A stretch of DNA of 64,000 nt from Rubrivivax sp. (GTDB lineage: Bacteria; Pseudomonadota; Gammaproteobacteria; Burkholderiales; Burkholderiaceae_C), in assembly GCA_019635315.1 (NCBI GenBank), contig JAHBZT010000001.1, forward strand, positions 1,224,001-1,288,000. Reading direction: 5' to 3'. The notes under the pieces are model-generated. The model ran no database searches, was not told where the DNA came from, and worked only from the letters and a program-made list of their open reading frames with translations. This document shows positions 10,201 to 17,373 of this stretch, in pieces. A program made the translations under genes and the position numbers. The first letter of the stretch is position 1. Every line of letters begins with the position of its first letter.

Positions 10201-10328
10201 CCGTCGCGCAGCAGCCGGCCGCCGGGGCCGTCGAGCACGAAGGGCCCGAAGGCCAGGCGTGGCGGCCGCGCCGCGCCGGCGGGCGCGGCGGCATCGGTGT
10301 CGGCGCGGGTGGGGTCGGGCGTCGGCAT
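7251..10328 (-). CDS. Large regulator 1: OmpR/PhoB-type winged helix, AAA ATPase and helical-repeat region
   Basis: The 1025-aa product begins with a Trans_reg_C winged helix at about 25-118, including DSVLKVAVNTLR and RWIETVARRGYRF. A 40-residue alanine linker leads to an ATPase with Walker A GDPGVGKS (193-200) and Walker B LVLVIEDLHWADP (~303-315). The remaining ~600 residues are alpha-helical and TPR-like. Such proteins are one-component regulators in which the ATPase and repeats sense a ligand or partner. The winged helix is nearly the same as that of the regulator at 11151-13964 (about 80 of 95 residues by eye). It diverges from the small gene at 10472 across a 143-base gap holding phased repeats and is coupled to the MFS gene downstream. 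Confidence 0.85.
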   Translation of the reverse strand: MPTPDPTRADTDAAAPAGAARPPRLAFGPFVLDGPGGRLLRDGAAVDLPPKPFAVLAHLAARPGLLVSKDELLDAVWGHRFVSDSVLKVAVNTLRAALGEDAKAPRWIETVARRGYRFASLPATAARPDAAAAAGAAVTAGAAAAGAAQASAEAPPLPAAPPELVGRAEALQALQQRWREAAAGQRRLVAVAGDPGVGKSTLLRAFVATLGQARVAAGQCVEAWGGSEPYLPVLEALDQLCANEPALVAALRETAPTWLAQLPWRLAEAERAALQAQIAGASADRMLRELSVLLERLARERPLVLVIEDLHWADPATVQLLGALARRPVPAALLVVLSYRPIDLAIAEHPFGDLRRELKAQRLLHEGLLEGLDLAAVTALVTQRHGTACAEPDFVRRLHQQTDGLPLFVLGVLDELVAEGLVRMPADGGPGTLAPQAALRMALPQTLTAVIERQVSRLPAPVQTLLETAALAGHEFDHAALAEALAQPPDEVHVQLEELVRRQVWLRGAGVAELPGGRVAMRCAFRHALIRRVLAARVGDALRVQRHRRLAAALERCWGERAWEIAAELAMHHEAGQQPRRAAVHLAAAARTALQRQAPREALALAERALALLDADANGAAATARDTEPEADALRLPLLSARLTATLLLEGMASAAARAQVGDVLARVATLPVSDDTLPLWQVVLLTHLTGRLPGTGELVRRFAERAAAGSLLAQAVASNALGVDTLHAGQMAVNAAHFEHTLSLLAQAAPPVVLLRDPRTEAWSYLCLVAAVLGRDELAERCNAEVDAFIARGTDLIGMGMGRWFQAYGAYFTADALRVRALSAPAVAELEARRASPFLQPHRIALGWATAALGDGAAGAALARDGLQAYLAQGSRQGLAGLYAVVGETLRLAGDADGAARCAAAGLAAGAERGDGFAHAELLRVQGAALLLTEPAAAAADAPLRAALDHARQQQAALLQVRAAATLAQWLRATARDDEAAALAAATRAEVGAAWQAPAAAPLRAFAPPVSGDTAVAATKGRGR

Positions 10329-10411
10329 GCCGGGCGGATTGTGCCGGCGCCGACGCGGGGCCCCACCCGGGGCGTCCCGCGGGCCGCCGGGGCGGACTGC
10401 CGGCGCGGACT

Positions 10412-10464
10412 TAACCGAAACCTAACCGTCGCCGAAGGACAGCCGCGGCTGCGCCGGCCAGACT
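10412..10464 (+). promoter_or_regulatory. Phased-repeat operator and promoter, site 1
   Basis: TAACCG occurs at 10412 and again at 10423, exactly 11 bases apart, followed 12 bases later by AAGGAC (10435-10440), an 18-base spacer and CAGACT (10459-10464). Eleven-base direct repeats abutting the -35 element are the usual target of OmpR/PhoB-type winged helices. The same arrangement recurs at 14053 and 17277. The -10 hexamer ends seven bases before the ATG at 10472. Binding by regulators 1 or 2 is inferred. Confidence 0.7.
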
Positions 10465-10471
10465 GCGGGCC

Positions 10472-10711
10472 ATGCCGTTGCGCCCTGTCACTGCCCTGGC
10501 CGCCGCAGCGGCCGCCGGTGCGCCCGCGCTGCCGCGCGGTGCGCCGGATCGCCTGCCGATCGAGCGCGTCTTCGTCGTCAAGCTCGCCGCCGCGGGCCGG
10601 CGCTGCCGCGGCCAGCTCGAGCATGTGGCCAGCGGGCGCCGGCAGAGCTTCGGCTCGGCGCGCGAGCTGATCGAGGTGCTGCGCCGCGGTGGCGAGGAGG
10701 GCACCCCTTGA
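10472..10711 (+). CDS. Small regulator-linked protein 1 (unknown family)
   Basis: This 79-aa protein is of unknown function. After a hydrophobic alanine-rich N-terminus, its core reads VFVVKLAAAGRRCRGQLEH then SGRRQSFGSARELIEVL. The same core (VVQL, CRGQVEHVLSGRRQAF, ELLAAL) appears in the protein at 14124, and both genes diverge from a large winged-helix ATPase regulator. The last residues are polar, so the N-terminal hydrophobic part could be a membrane anchor or just low complexity. Only seven bases separate the predicted -10 from the ATG, which suggests a leaderless message. Its TGA overlaps the next TTG start. Confidence 0.7.
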   Translation: MPLRPVTALAAAAAAGAPALPRGAPDRLPIERVFVVKLAAAGRRCRGQLEHVASGRRQSFGSARELIEVLRRGGEEGTP

Positions 10712-11028
10712 ACGCGCGCAGCCTGCGCCAGGGGCCGCCCGCCGCCGGTGAGGCCGCCTGCGCCGCCGACCCGGCGGCCGTGCTGCAGCGGCTGGGCCGC
10801 CTGCTCGCGCTGCAGGGCGTCGCGGCGGACAAGCGCGCCGCGCTGGCGCACCTGCAGGGCGTGGCGCTGGAGGCAGCGGGCGATGCGGCCGCCGCCGCGG
10901 CCCGCTACCGCGAGGCGGCGACGCTGCTGCGCGCGCAGCTGGCGTCGCTGCGCGAGGACCCCTGGCGCAGCGCGCAGGCCGCGCTGCGCGCCGCCGAGCG
11001 CCAGGGCACGGCCGACACGCTGCGCTGA
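10708..11028 (+). CDS. Helical, TPR-like small protein (unknown)
   Basis: The 106-aa product starts with TTG at 10708, overlapping the previous stop as TTGA, with GAGGAGGG just upstream as ribosome binding site. It is rich in Ala, Leu and Arg, and segments such as [22 protein letters not shown] look like paired TPR helices. No signal peptide or catalytic motif is seen. Tight coupling makes it an operon partner of the small protein before it; both would be controlled by the phased-repeat promoter at 10412. I do not recognise a named family. Confidence 0.65.
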   Translation: MNARSLRQGPPAAGEAACAADPAAVLQRLGRLLALQGVAADKRAALAHLQGVALEAAGDAAAAAARYREAATLLRAQLASLREDPWRSAQAALRAAERQGTADTLR

Positions 11029-11043
11029 CGCCGGGCCGCGCCG

Positions 11044-11154
11044 CTCACACGGCTTCGCATTCAATGCGATGACAAGGCGCGAAGCCGAAGACCGTGCTGA
11101 CGCACGGCGAGGCGAAGCAACGCTGTTAGCGCGGTGAGTGCGAAGCCGTATCAG
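11044..11154. repeat. 111-bp inverted-repeat element between convergent genes
   Basis: Two 20-base arms, 11044-11063 and 11135-11154, are inverted copies matching at 17 positions, with a perfect core ACGGCTTCGCA / TGCGAAGCCGT. The 71-base centre holds further GAAGCCG and GGCGAAGC words. It fills the 122-base gap between the convergent genes at 10708 and 11151, and its right arm contains the stop codon of the second regulator. It could terminate both transcripts. The structure resembles a dispersed non-coding repeat, but no second copy was noticed here. Confidence 0.6.
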
Positions 11155-13964
11155 TCCGCGGCCGCCGCGAAGACGAGCGCCAGCGCCGCCGCCTCGTCGG
11201 CCGGCGGCGCCGACGGCGCGCGTGTCGCGTCGGGCGGCGGCGCCGCGGCCAGCCGCGCGTCGAAGGCCGCGCGCAGTTTCGCGAAGACCGGGCCGCGCGC
11301 TTCGCCGCGCTGCGCGACCAGGCCGTCGGCCCAGGCCTGCAGGCGGCGCGCATCGTCGAGGCGGCCCTGGTGCAGCGGCACCCAGGCCAGCGCGTCGGCC
11401 AGCCACCAGACCTGGCCCTCGCCCTGCAGCAGGCGCAGCGCTTCGCGCAGCCGCGCCAGCGTGTCGGCCGCCGCATCGCGCAGCACGCGCAGCACCGCGG
11501 CCTGCGCCGCCACCGCCGAGAAGGCGCGCAGCCGGCCGGCCGCGCGCAGCTCGTCGACCGCGCGGTCCAGCACCGTGCGGGCGTCGTCCAGCGCACCCTG
11601 CAGGTACAGCGCCTGGCCGAGGCCCCAGGCGGCCCGCCAGCCCTCGATCGCATCGTCGAGCGCACGCGACTGCGCCAGCATGTCGGCCCAGAAGGCGCCG
11701 TAGGCCGCGACGTCGCCGCGGTCGCGCGCGATCATCGCCTGCACCCAGGCGAGCAGGCGACGCTCGTACAGCGTGCTGTCGGGGCCGAGCAGCGCGCGCA
11801 GGTCCTGCACCGCCGCCGGCAGCTCGGCGCCGCGCTGCACGCGCGCCAGCAGCATCGCGCGATGGTAGGCCAGGTACAGCGCCGCGCCCTGCCGGCCCTG
11901 CGCCCGCAGCACCGGCAGCGCCACCTCGCAGGCGGCCAGCGCCTGCTGCGGCGGCAGCAGCTGGCCCAGCGCGCCCAGCACGGCCAGCGCCTGCTGCCAG
12001 TGCGCCTGCAGTGCCGGCGGCCAGGCGGCGCCGGGCCGCTCGTCCAGCGCGGCACCCGGCGGCGGCAGCAGCACCTGCAGGCGTGCCAGCCAGCCGCGGG
12101 CCTCGGGCTTGAGCCCGGCCCGCACGCAGAAGGCGGCGCTGGCGGCGAGCAGCTGCACGGCCGCCGTGACCGCCGGCGCGGCCGGGGCGGCGGCAGGCCC
12201 CGCATCGCCCGCGCCGGCTGCGCCGGCCGCACCGGCGGCTGCCGCTGCCGCGGCCGCCTCGGCGCGGCGCAGCGCCAGCGTCATCGCCGCGACCAGATGG
12301 GCGGCCTCGGGCTCCAGCGGTGCCAGCCAGTCGGCCTCGGCACAGGCCAGCAGGCGCGTCTCGGCGGCGGTGAAGGTGGCCAGGGTCCAGGCCAGGTGGG
12401 CGTCCTGCGTCGCGTCGGCGTCGCCGGCCGCGGCCAGCCGCTCGGCGGCGAGGGCGCGCACGCTGTCGAACAGGCGCAGGCGCTGCGCCGGGGCGGCCGC
12501 GTCACCGTCGTCGTCGTTGTTGGGCGCGGCGCGGCCGGGCTCGGCGGGCATGAGCAACGACAGTTCGCGCAGCAGTTCCAGGTCGTCCAGCACCGCCCAG
12601 GGGTCGGTGCCGCCCACCGCCTGCGCGGCGGCCAGCGTGAAGCTGCCGGGCATGACCGCCAGCCGCGCCAGCAGCGACGCTGCACGCGGCGGCAGCAGGC
12701 CGACGCTCCAGGCCAGCGCGGCGCGCAGCGTGCGGTGGCGGTCCGGCGCGTCGGCGCTGCCGCGCGTGAGCAGCTGCAGGCGTTCGGACAGCCGCTCGCG
12801 CACGCCGGCGGTGCCCAGCAGCGGCACACGCGCGGCGGCCAGCTCGAGCGCCAGCGGCAGGCCGTCCAGCGCCTGCGCGATCGCCGCGGCATCGCGCAGC
12901 GCCGCCGCGTCCGGCGTCCAGTCCGGACGCAGGGCCTGCACGCGCTGCACGAACAGCGCGACGGCGGGACTGGCCCGCAGCGCGGCGTCGTCGGCACCGG
13001 GGCCGGGCAGCGCCAGCGGCGCCAGCGGCAGCACCTGCTCGCCGGCCAGGCGCAGCGGCCGCTGGCTGGTCAGCAGCCAGCCCACCTGCGGCGCGGCGTC
13101 GCGCCAGGCCGCCAGCAGCGGCGCCAGGCCCTCGCTCAGGTGCTCGGCGTTGTCGAGCACGATGCGTGCGGCCAGCGGTGCCAGCGCGCGCGCCAGCGCA
13201 TCGGCGCCGTGGCCGGCGTCGGCGGCCAGGCCCAGCGTGCGCGCCAGCGCGGGCGCCACCTCGTCGGCGGCGGCCAGCGCCTCCAGGCGCAGCAGCCAGA
13301 CGCCGTCCGCCGGCGCCTCGAAGGCCACCGCGGCGAGCGCCAGCCTCGTCTTGCCGACGCCGCCCGGTCCGGTGAGCGTGACCAGCCGCTGCGTGGCCAG
13401 CGCCCGACGCAGGCGGTCGAGGTCGTCGTCGCGGCCGACCAGCGGCAGCGTCTCGGCCGGCAGATTGCCCGGCGCGGCGCCGGTCGCCGCCGATGTCGCC
13501 GCCGCAGCGGCGCCGGCCGGCGGGCCCGCCGGCACGGCCGCCGCGTGGGGCGGCGCGCCGGCCGTCGTCGCCGGCGCCGCACCGTCCCAGCGCCGCACGT
13601 CGTCGGCGAAGCGGTAGCCGCGGCGCGGGACGGTCTCGATCCAGCGCGGCGCCTTCGCGTCCTCGCCGAGCGCGCCGCGCAGCGCATTCATCGCCACCTT
13701 CAGCACCGAGTCGCTGACATGGCGGTGGCCCCAGACGCCGTCCAGCAGCTCGTCCTTGCTGACCAGCACGCCGGGGCGCGCGGCCAGCCAGCACAGCACC
13801 GCGAAGGGGCGCGGTGCCAGGTCGACCTCGCGGCCGTCGCGCAGCAGGCGGCCGCCGGGGCCGTCGAGCAGGAAGGGGCCGAAGACCAGGCGGGCAGGGG
13901 CCCCGGCAGGTGTCGTGGACGGTGCGGCGGCCGGCGCGGGCGGTCCAGTCAGTTCGGTCGGCAT
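11151..13964 (-). CDS. Large regulator 2: OmpR/PhoB-type winged helix, NTPase and helical-repeat region
   Basis: I start this gene at ATG 13964 (MPTELTGPP), giving 937 aa; a longer start exists at 14012. Residues ~25-120 form a Trans_reg_C winged helix almost identical to that of regulator 1. The NTPase part has Walker A GPGGVGKT (199-206) and a Walker B of the LDNAEHL type, as in predicted ATPases of the AfsR/COG3903 kind, so its ATPase differs more from regulator 1 than its DNA-binding domain does. A ~500-residue helical-repeat C-terminus follows. It diverges from the small gene at 14124 across a gap with phased repeats. It probably controls the secreted-protein genes to its right. Confidence 0.85.
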   Translation of the reverse strand: MPTELTGPPAPAAAPSTTPAGAPARLVFGPFLLDGPGGRLLRDGREVDLAPRPFAVLCWLAARPGVLVSKDELLDGVWGHRHVSDSVLKVAMNALRGALGEDAKAPRWIETVPRRGYRFADDVRRWDGAAPATTAGAPPHAAAVPAGPPAGAAAAATSAATGAAPGNLPAETLPLVGRDDDLDRLRRALATQRLVTLTGPGGVGKTRLALAAVAFEAPADGVWLLRLEALAAADEVAPALARTLGLAADAGHGADALARALAPLAARIVLDNAEHLSEGLAPLLAAWRDAAPQVGWLLTSQRPLRLAGEQVLPLAPLALPGPGADDAALRASPAVALFVQRVQALRPDWTPDAAALRDAAAIAQALDGLPLALELAAARVPLLGTAGVRERLSERLQLLTRGSADAPDRHRTLRAALAWSVGLLPPRAASLLARLAVMPGSFTLAAAQAVGGTDPWAVLDDLELLRELSLLMPAEPGRAAPNNDDDGDAAAPAQRLRLFDSVRALAAERLAAAGDADATQDAHLAWTLATFTAAETRLLACAEADWLAPLEPEAAHLVAAMTLALRRAEAAAAAAAAGAAGAAGAGDAGPAAAPAAPAVTAAVQLLAASAAFCVRAGLKPEARGWLARLQVLLPPPGAALDERPGAAWPPALQAHWQQALAVLGALGQLLPPQQALAACEVALPVLRAQGRQGAALYLAYHRAMLLARVQRGAELPAAVQDLRALLGPDSTLYERRLLAWVQAMIARDRGDVAAYGAFWADMLAQSRALDDAIEGWRAAWGLGQALYLQGALDDARTVLDRAVDELRAAGRLRAFSAVAAQAAVLRVLRDAAADTLARLREALRLLQGEGQVWWLADALAWVPLHQGRLDDARRLQAWADGLVAQRGEARGPVFAKLRAAFDARLAAAPPPDATRAPSAPPADEAAALALVFAAAAD

Positions 13965-14052
13965 GCCGGCGCGATTCTGACAAGCCATGCGACTGCGGCC
14001 GGCTGCCGGCACCCCCGCGGTCGGGGGGCGGCCCGAACGAGGGCGCGGGCGC

Positions 14053-14116
14053 TAACCGAACCCTAACCCCACGCTGCCGGTTTGCGAAGGACTTCGCGCG
14101 CCCGGCCGAGCAGACT
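14053..14116 (+). promoter_or_regulatory. Phased-repeat operator and promoter, site 2
   Basis: TAACCG at 14053 and TAACCC at 14064 are 11 bases apart, and a weaker third unit (TGCCGG, 14075) is in the same phase. AAGGAC follows at 14087-14092, then 18 bases and CAGACT at 14111-14116. Relative to sites 1 and 3 the strong repeats sit exactly one 11-base unit further upstream. The -10 ends seven bases before the ATG at 14124, as at site 1. Confidence 0.7.
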
Positions 14117-14123
14117 GCCGGCC

Positions 14124-14351
14124 ATGGCAGCGAGCAGCACACCCACCTCGCCGTTGGCGCAGGAGCACGGCCACGCGCCGGCGCCCGGCGCGCCGGCGGC
14201 GGCCGCGCGCCTGTACGTCGTGCAGCTCGGCGCCGGCGCCGGCTGCCGCGGCCAGGTCGAGCATGTGCTCAGCGGTCGCCGGCAAGCCTTCGCGACGGCC
14301 GACGAACTGCTCGCCGCGCTGGGGCTGGCCGCGCGGACGACGGCTGCCTGA
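14124..14351 (+). CDS. Small regulator-linked protein 2 (unknown family)
   Basis: This 75-aa protein has a polar, alanine/proline-rich first 27 residues and then a compact core: RLYVVQLGAGAGCRGQVEH, SGRRQAF and ADELLAALGLA. The core is clearly homologous to the protein at 10472, including the CRGQ-EHV-SGRRQ run. No signal peptide, transmembrane segment or known motif is visible. It is the first gene of a plus-strand run leading to a beta-helix secreted protein 45 bases on. The start at 14124 is fixed by the promoter position and by homology; upstream codons would lie inside the promoter. Confidence 0.7.
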   Translation: MAASSTPTSPLAQEHGHAPAPGAPAAAARLYVVQLGAGAGCRGQVEHVLSGRRQAFATADELLAALGLAARTTAA

Positions 14352-14396
14352 ACCCCTTCACCCACCCGAACCCACGACGAACAGGAACCCCTCGCG

Positions 14397-15197
14397 ATGA
14401 ACCGCTTCACCACCACCCGCCTGCGCCTGTCCCTGCGTCCGGGCCTGCTGCTCGCCGCCCTGCTGGCTGGCGCCGGCGGCGCCTGGGCCCAGGCCACCAT
14501 CAACCACAGCAAGGCGCTGGCCGGCAACGTGACGCCGGGCGACCTGCCGGGCTATCCGATCACGATCAGCCGGCCCGGGCACTACAAGCTCACGGGCAAC
14601 CTGACGGTGCCGGCCGACACGATCGCGATCGACATCAGCGCCGACCACGTCACGCTGGACCTCAACGGCTTCACCGTGGCCGGACCGGCGCGCTGCACCC
14701 GCAATGCCGCCACGCGCACCGTCAGCTGCACCGGAGCCGCCCAGCTGCTGCGTGGGATCCGGGTCGACAACGGCGCGGCCGGCGTGCGCCACACCGTGGT
14801 GCGCAACGGGCGTGTCATCGGCTTCGGCATCGGCGTCTCGATGAGCATCGACAGCGTCGTGCAGGACGTGGCCGTGATGCACAACGTGGCCGTCGGCGTC
14901 AGCGGCGCAGGCCGCCTGCAGGCCGAGCGTATCGTCGCGACGCTCAACGGGTCTGCCGGCATCGGGGCGCAGGCCGGGCTGGTGCGCGACAGCGTGGCCA
15001 GCGACAACGGCAGCAGCGGGATCTCCGGCAGCGCAGGCCGCCTGCTGCTGGTCAGCAACAGCGTCGCCAGCGGCAATGGCCATCTCGGCATCGACGCGGC
15101 CACCGTTCGCGGCACGGTGCAGGGCGGCAACGGTTCGATCAACCGGACCCTGGTGCGCAGCCTCGGCGGCAATGCCGACGACAACGGCATCTACTGA
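14397..15197 (+). CDS. Secreted right-handed beta-helix protein
   Basis: The 266-aa product has a signal peptide of about 31 residues (ending GAWAQ). The mature part starts with a domain reading HYKLTGNLTV and HVTLDLNGFTV, which is the opening rung of many parallel beta-helix proteins. It continues as repeated short strands with VRNGRVIGFGIGV and SGISGSAGRLLLVSNSVA. Such proteins are often exported carbohydrate-binding or lyase-like surface proteins, but no catalytic residues can be named. AGGAAC lies upstream of the ATG. The next gene begins one base after its stop, so they are one operon. Confidence 0.8.
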   Translation: MNRFTTTRLRLSLRPGLLLAALLAGAGGAWAQATINHSKALAGNVTPGDLPGYPITISRPGHYKLTGNLTVPADTIAIDISADHVTLDLNGFTVAGPARCTRNAATRTVSCTGAAQLLRGIRVDNGAAGVRHTVVRNGRVIGFGIGVSMSIDSVVQDVAVMHNVAVGVSGAGRLQAERIVATLNGSAGIGAQAGLVRDSVASDNGSSGISGSAGRLLLVSNSVASGNGHLGIDAATVRGTVQGGNGSINRTLVRSLGGNADDNGIY

Positions 15198-15198
15198 G

Positions 15199-15708
15199 AT
15201 GCCCCTCCTGCGCACGATCGTGATCCTGGCGGCGGCCGCCGTCGCGGCGCCGGCCGCGCTGGCCGCCGCCCCGGCGCTGGAGGCGCCCGCCGGCGTCGCG
15301 GTGGTCCGGCGCGACGGCAGCCAGTGGGTGCTGCAGGCCCGCGCCGCCAGCCGCGCCGAGGTCGCCACGGCGCTGGCCACCGCCTCGGGCAGCCAGTTGC
15401 TGGAGCAGCCGCAGGTCCTGAGCACGACGCGACCGCTGACGCGGCACTGGCGTGGCCGCGACCTCGCCGAGGCCTGGCGCCAGGTGCTGGGCGACGAGGT
15501 CAGTCACGCGCTGCAATGCGACGCCAGCCGCTGCCGCGTCTGGGTGCTGGCCGCGCCCGCGGCCGGTTCGCGGGCGCCTGGCACGGCCGCGGCACGGGCG
15601 GCAGGTGCCGGCGCGGCCACCGCGACCGCGGTGGACACCGTCGCGTCCCCGTCGACCGCCGGCGACCTGCTCGAACCCGACCCGCCGGGGCTGTTTCCCG
15701 GCGACTGA
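15199..15708 (+). CDS. Exported protein with secretin/TonB short-N-terminal-like domain
   Basis: The 169-aa product starts with a signal peptide ending near ALAAAPALEA. Residues ~38-105 (AEVATALATASGSQLLEQ, LTRHWRGRDLAEAWRQVL, ALQCDASRCRVWVLA) have the pattern of an STN or secretin N-type fold, in which two small half-domains pair strands around helices. The C-terminal 60 residues are Ala/Thr/Pro-rich and probably unstructured. It begins one base after the beta-helix gene. Its role, perhaps in periplasmic handling of that protein, is a guess from position. Domain identity is tentative. Confidence 0.65.
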   Translation: MPLLRTIVILAAAAVAAPAALAAAPALEAPAGVAVVRRDGSQWVLQARAASRAEVATALATASGSQLLEQPQVLSTTRPLTRHWRGRDLAEAWRQVLGDEVSHALQCDASRCRVWVLAAPAAGSRAPGTAAARAAGAGAATATAVDTVASPSTAGDLLEPDPPGLFPGD

Positions 15709-15787
15709 ACGGTCGCTGCTCGGTGCCGGCGCGCAGGCTGCCGGCCGCCGCGCGACCCGACGCTCCCATCGATGCTCCGACCTTGCC

Positions 15788-16480
15788 ATGGCCGAACTCG
15801 CTCCTCTCGCCCGCGCTTGCCGCGGCCTGTCCGCGATCGCCGCGGGCCTGCTGGCGGCCACGCTGGCCGCCGCACCCACCGCATCCCCCGCGTTCGCGGC
15901 GCCGGTGACCTACGCTTTCTCCGGCGTCGTCGACCACGACGAGGCCGACCGCGGCTGGGCCCACTTCGCCGGCCAGTTCAGCTTCGACCGCGACGCCGTC
16001 GATGCCATCGCCGACCCGTCCACCGGCGCCTACGCCCACGCCGGCGCACCCTGGGGGCTGACGGTCACGTTCGACGGCGTCGAGACGGTGACCCTCGACA
16101 GCCTGTTCCACGTGCTGGTCGGCAACGACCTGAACTGGGGCTTCGGGCCCGAGGACCATCTCGGGCTGCTGGCCGAGGACGCGGCCGGCCGCGTGGTGAG
16201 CGTGGACCTGTGGGACTTCACGGGCCTGCTGTTCGCGTCCGACGCGCTGCCGCTGCCCGAAGGCGGGCTCACGCTGGCCTCGTTCTCGTGGACGTCGTTC
16301 CGCTACGAGAGCAGCACCGGGGTCCTGCAGGGCCGGCTCGATGGACTGACCTGTCTGAGCGGCTGCAGCACCGACGTGGTCACGCCGCCGCCGATCCCGG
16401 AGCCCGGCACCTGGGCGCTGACGCTCGCCGGCCTGGCGGCGATGGTCACGCTGCAGCGGCGCCGGCGCACACCGCGCTGA
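15788..16480 (+). CDS. PEP-CTERM sorting-signal exported protein
   Basis: The 230-aa protein has a long signal peptide (ending about ASPAFAAP) and a beta-rich middle with FSFDRDAVDAI and WGLTVTFDGVETV. It closes with a classic PEP-CTERM tail: PIPEPGTWALTLAGL, a hydrophobic helix and a run of arginines. Such tails are cleaved by exosortase in exopolysaccharide-producing bacteria; the exosortase genes are not in this window. The middle region is of the kind common in PEP-CTERM proteins and has no enzyme motif that I recognise. Confidence 0.85.
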   Translation: MAELAPLARACRGLSAIAAGLLAATLAAAPTASPAFAAPVTYAFSGVVDHDEADRGWAHFAGQFSFDRDAVDAIADPSTGAYAHAGAPWGLTVTFDGVETVTLDSLFHVLVGNDLNWGFGPEDHLGLLAEDAAGRVVSVDLWDFTGLLFASDALPLPEGGLTLASFSWTSFRYESSTGVLQGRLDGLTCLSGCSTDVVTPPPIPEPGTWALTLAGLAAMVTLQRRRRTPR

Positions 16481-16511
16481 ACGACCGGCCGCCGATGACG
16501 AGGCCCGGGTG

Positions 16512-17249
16512 ATGACACGTCGACACTTCCACGGCCTGCTGGCCCTGCTGCTGCCGGGCGCCGCCACCGCGCAGGAAGCGCCGCCGCGCCGCGGCCTGCT
16601 GAGCGGCCTGCCGAGCGGCCTGTTCGGCCCGCGTCCGCGCTGGGTGTGGGCCGAGGACCCGGGCTCGCGCCACCGGCTCAAACATGTGCAGGACCGCATC
16701 AGCGGCGACTGGGCCTGGCGCGAGTGCGAGCTGCGCGTGGCGGCCGAACGCCGCCTTCCCGCGGTGTTCTACCGCGCGGACTACGGCATGCTGATGTCGG
16801 TCGACCGCTTCGACCGCCTGGCCACCGGCGGCACCGGCATGGACCCGCGCCAGGGCGTGCTGCACGGCCCGTGGCGGCGCTGGCGCTTCTCGGTGCCGGT
16901 GCGGCAGGACGACCTGAAGGGGCAGGCCGCTCATGCGCTGAAGCTGGTCGACGAGCATGTCGAGCCCCTCCGCGTGACGCGCTGGTTCTTTCCGCACCCG
17001 CCGCTGGTCGACGACGAGCCCGACGTCTGGGGGCCCTGGCAGCGGGCCAGCCACGAGCGCGACGGCGCCTTCGGCTGGTGGCAGGAGGTGCAGGGCGAGG
17101 CGCGCCAGCCGGCGCCTCCGCCGGACGACCCGCACCCCTTCGAGCTGCGCTGCCGCATCCGCCTGCGCAACGTGCCGCAGCCCGGCCATGCGCCCAGCGC
17201 CGCCGAACTGCGCGAGCTGCTGCAGCGCGAGGAGCCGCTGCAGCGCTGA
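16512..17249 (+). CDS. Exported protein of unknown function
   Basis: The 245-aa protein begins at ATG 16512, with a GTG directly before it. It has a short signal peptide with MTRRHFHG and LLALLLPGAATAQ, where the adjacent arginines could suit either the Sec or Tat route. The mature part is rich in Trp, Arg and Pro (RWVWAEDPGSRHR, WRECELRVAAERRLP, WFFPHPPLVDDEPDVWGPWQ) and looks like a compact periplasmic domain. I recognise no family. It sits 31 bases after the PEP-CTERM gene on the same strand. Confidence 0.7.
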   Translation: MTRRHFHGLLALLLPGAATAQEAPPRRGLLSGLPSGLFGPRPRWVWAEDPGSRHRLKHVQDRISGDWAWRECELRVAAERRLPAVFYRADYGMLMSVDRFDRLATGGTGMDPRQGVLHGPWRRWRFSVPVRQDDLKGQAAHALKLVDEHVEPLRVTRWFFPHPPLVDDEPDVWGPWQRASHERDGAFGWWQEVQGEARQPAPPPDDPHPFELRCRIRLRNVPQPGHAPSAAELRELLQREEPLQR

Positions 17250-17276
17250 ACCGCGCTGCGCGGCCGCGCGGCACCC

Positions 17277-17329
17277 GAACCGAACGCTAACCGTTCGCGA
17301 AGGACGCGCGCGGCGCGGCGCCCGACACT
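17277..17329 (+). promoter_or_regulatory. Phased-repeat operator and promoter, site 3
   Basis: GAACCG at 17277 and TAACCG at 17288 are 11 bases apart, followed 12 bases later by AAGGAC (17300-17305), 18 bases, and GACACT (17324-17329). Every spacing equals that of site 1. Here the -10 lies 44 bases before the ATG at 17374, and a normal ribosome binding site (GGAGGA, 17361) is present, so this transcript should have an ordinary leader. Confidence 0.7.
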
Positions 17330-17373
17330 GCCGCCGCAGTCAAGCAACCGACAACACCCCGGAGGATCCCGCG

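Noticed and set aside
7242-10670. Very long plus-strand open frame (1142 codons) opposite regulator 1
   Set aside because: It is antisense to a protein with clear winged-helix and Walker motifs, and its translation is low-complexity Arg/Ala/Gln/His sequence, as expected for a shadow of a GC-rich gene.
11370-14066. Long plus-strand open frame opposite regulator 2
   Set aside because: Same reason: antisense shadow with QR/GQ-rich composition, no motif and no fitting start signal.
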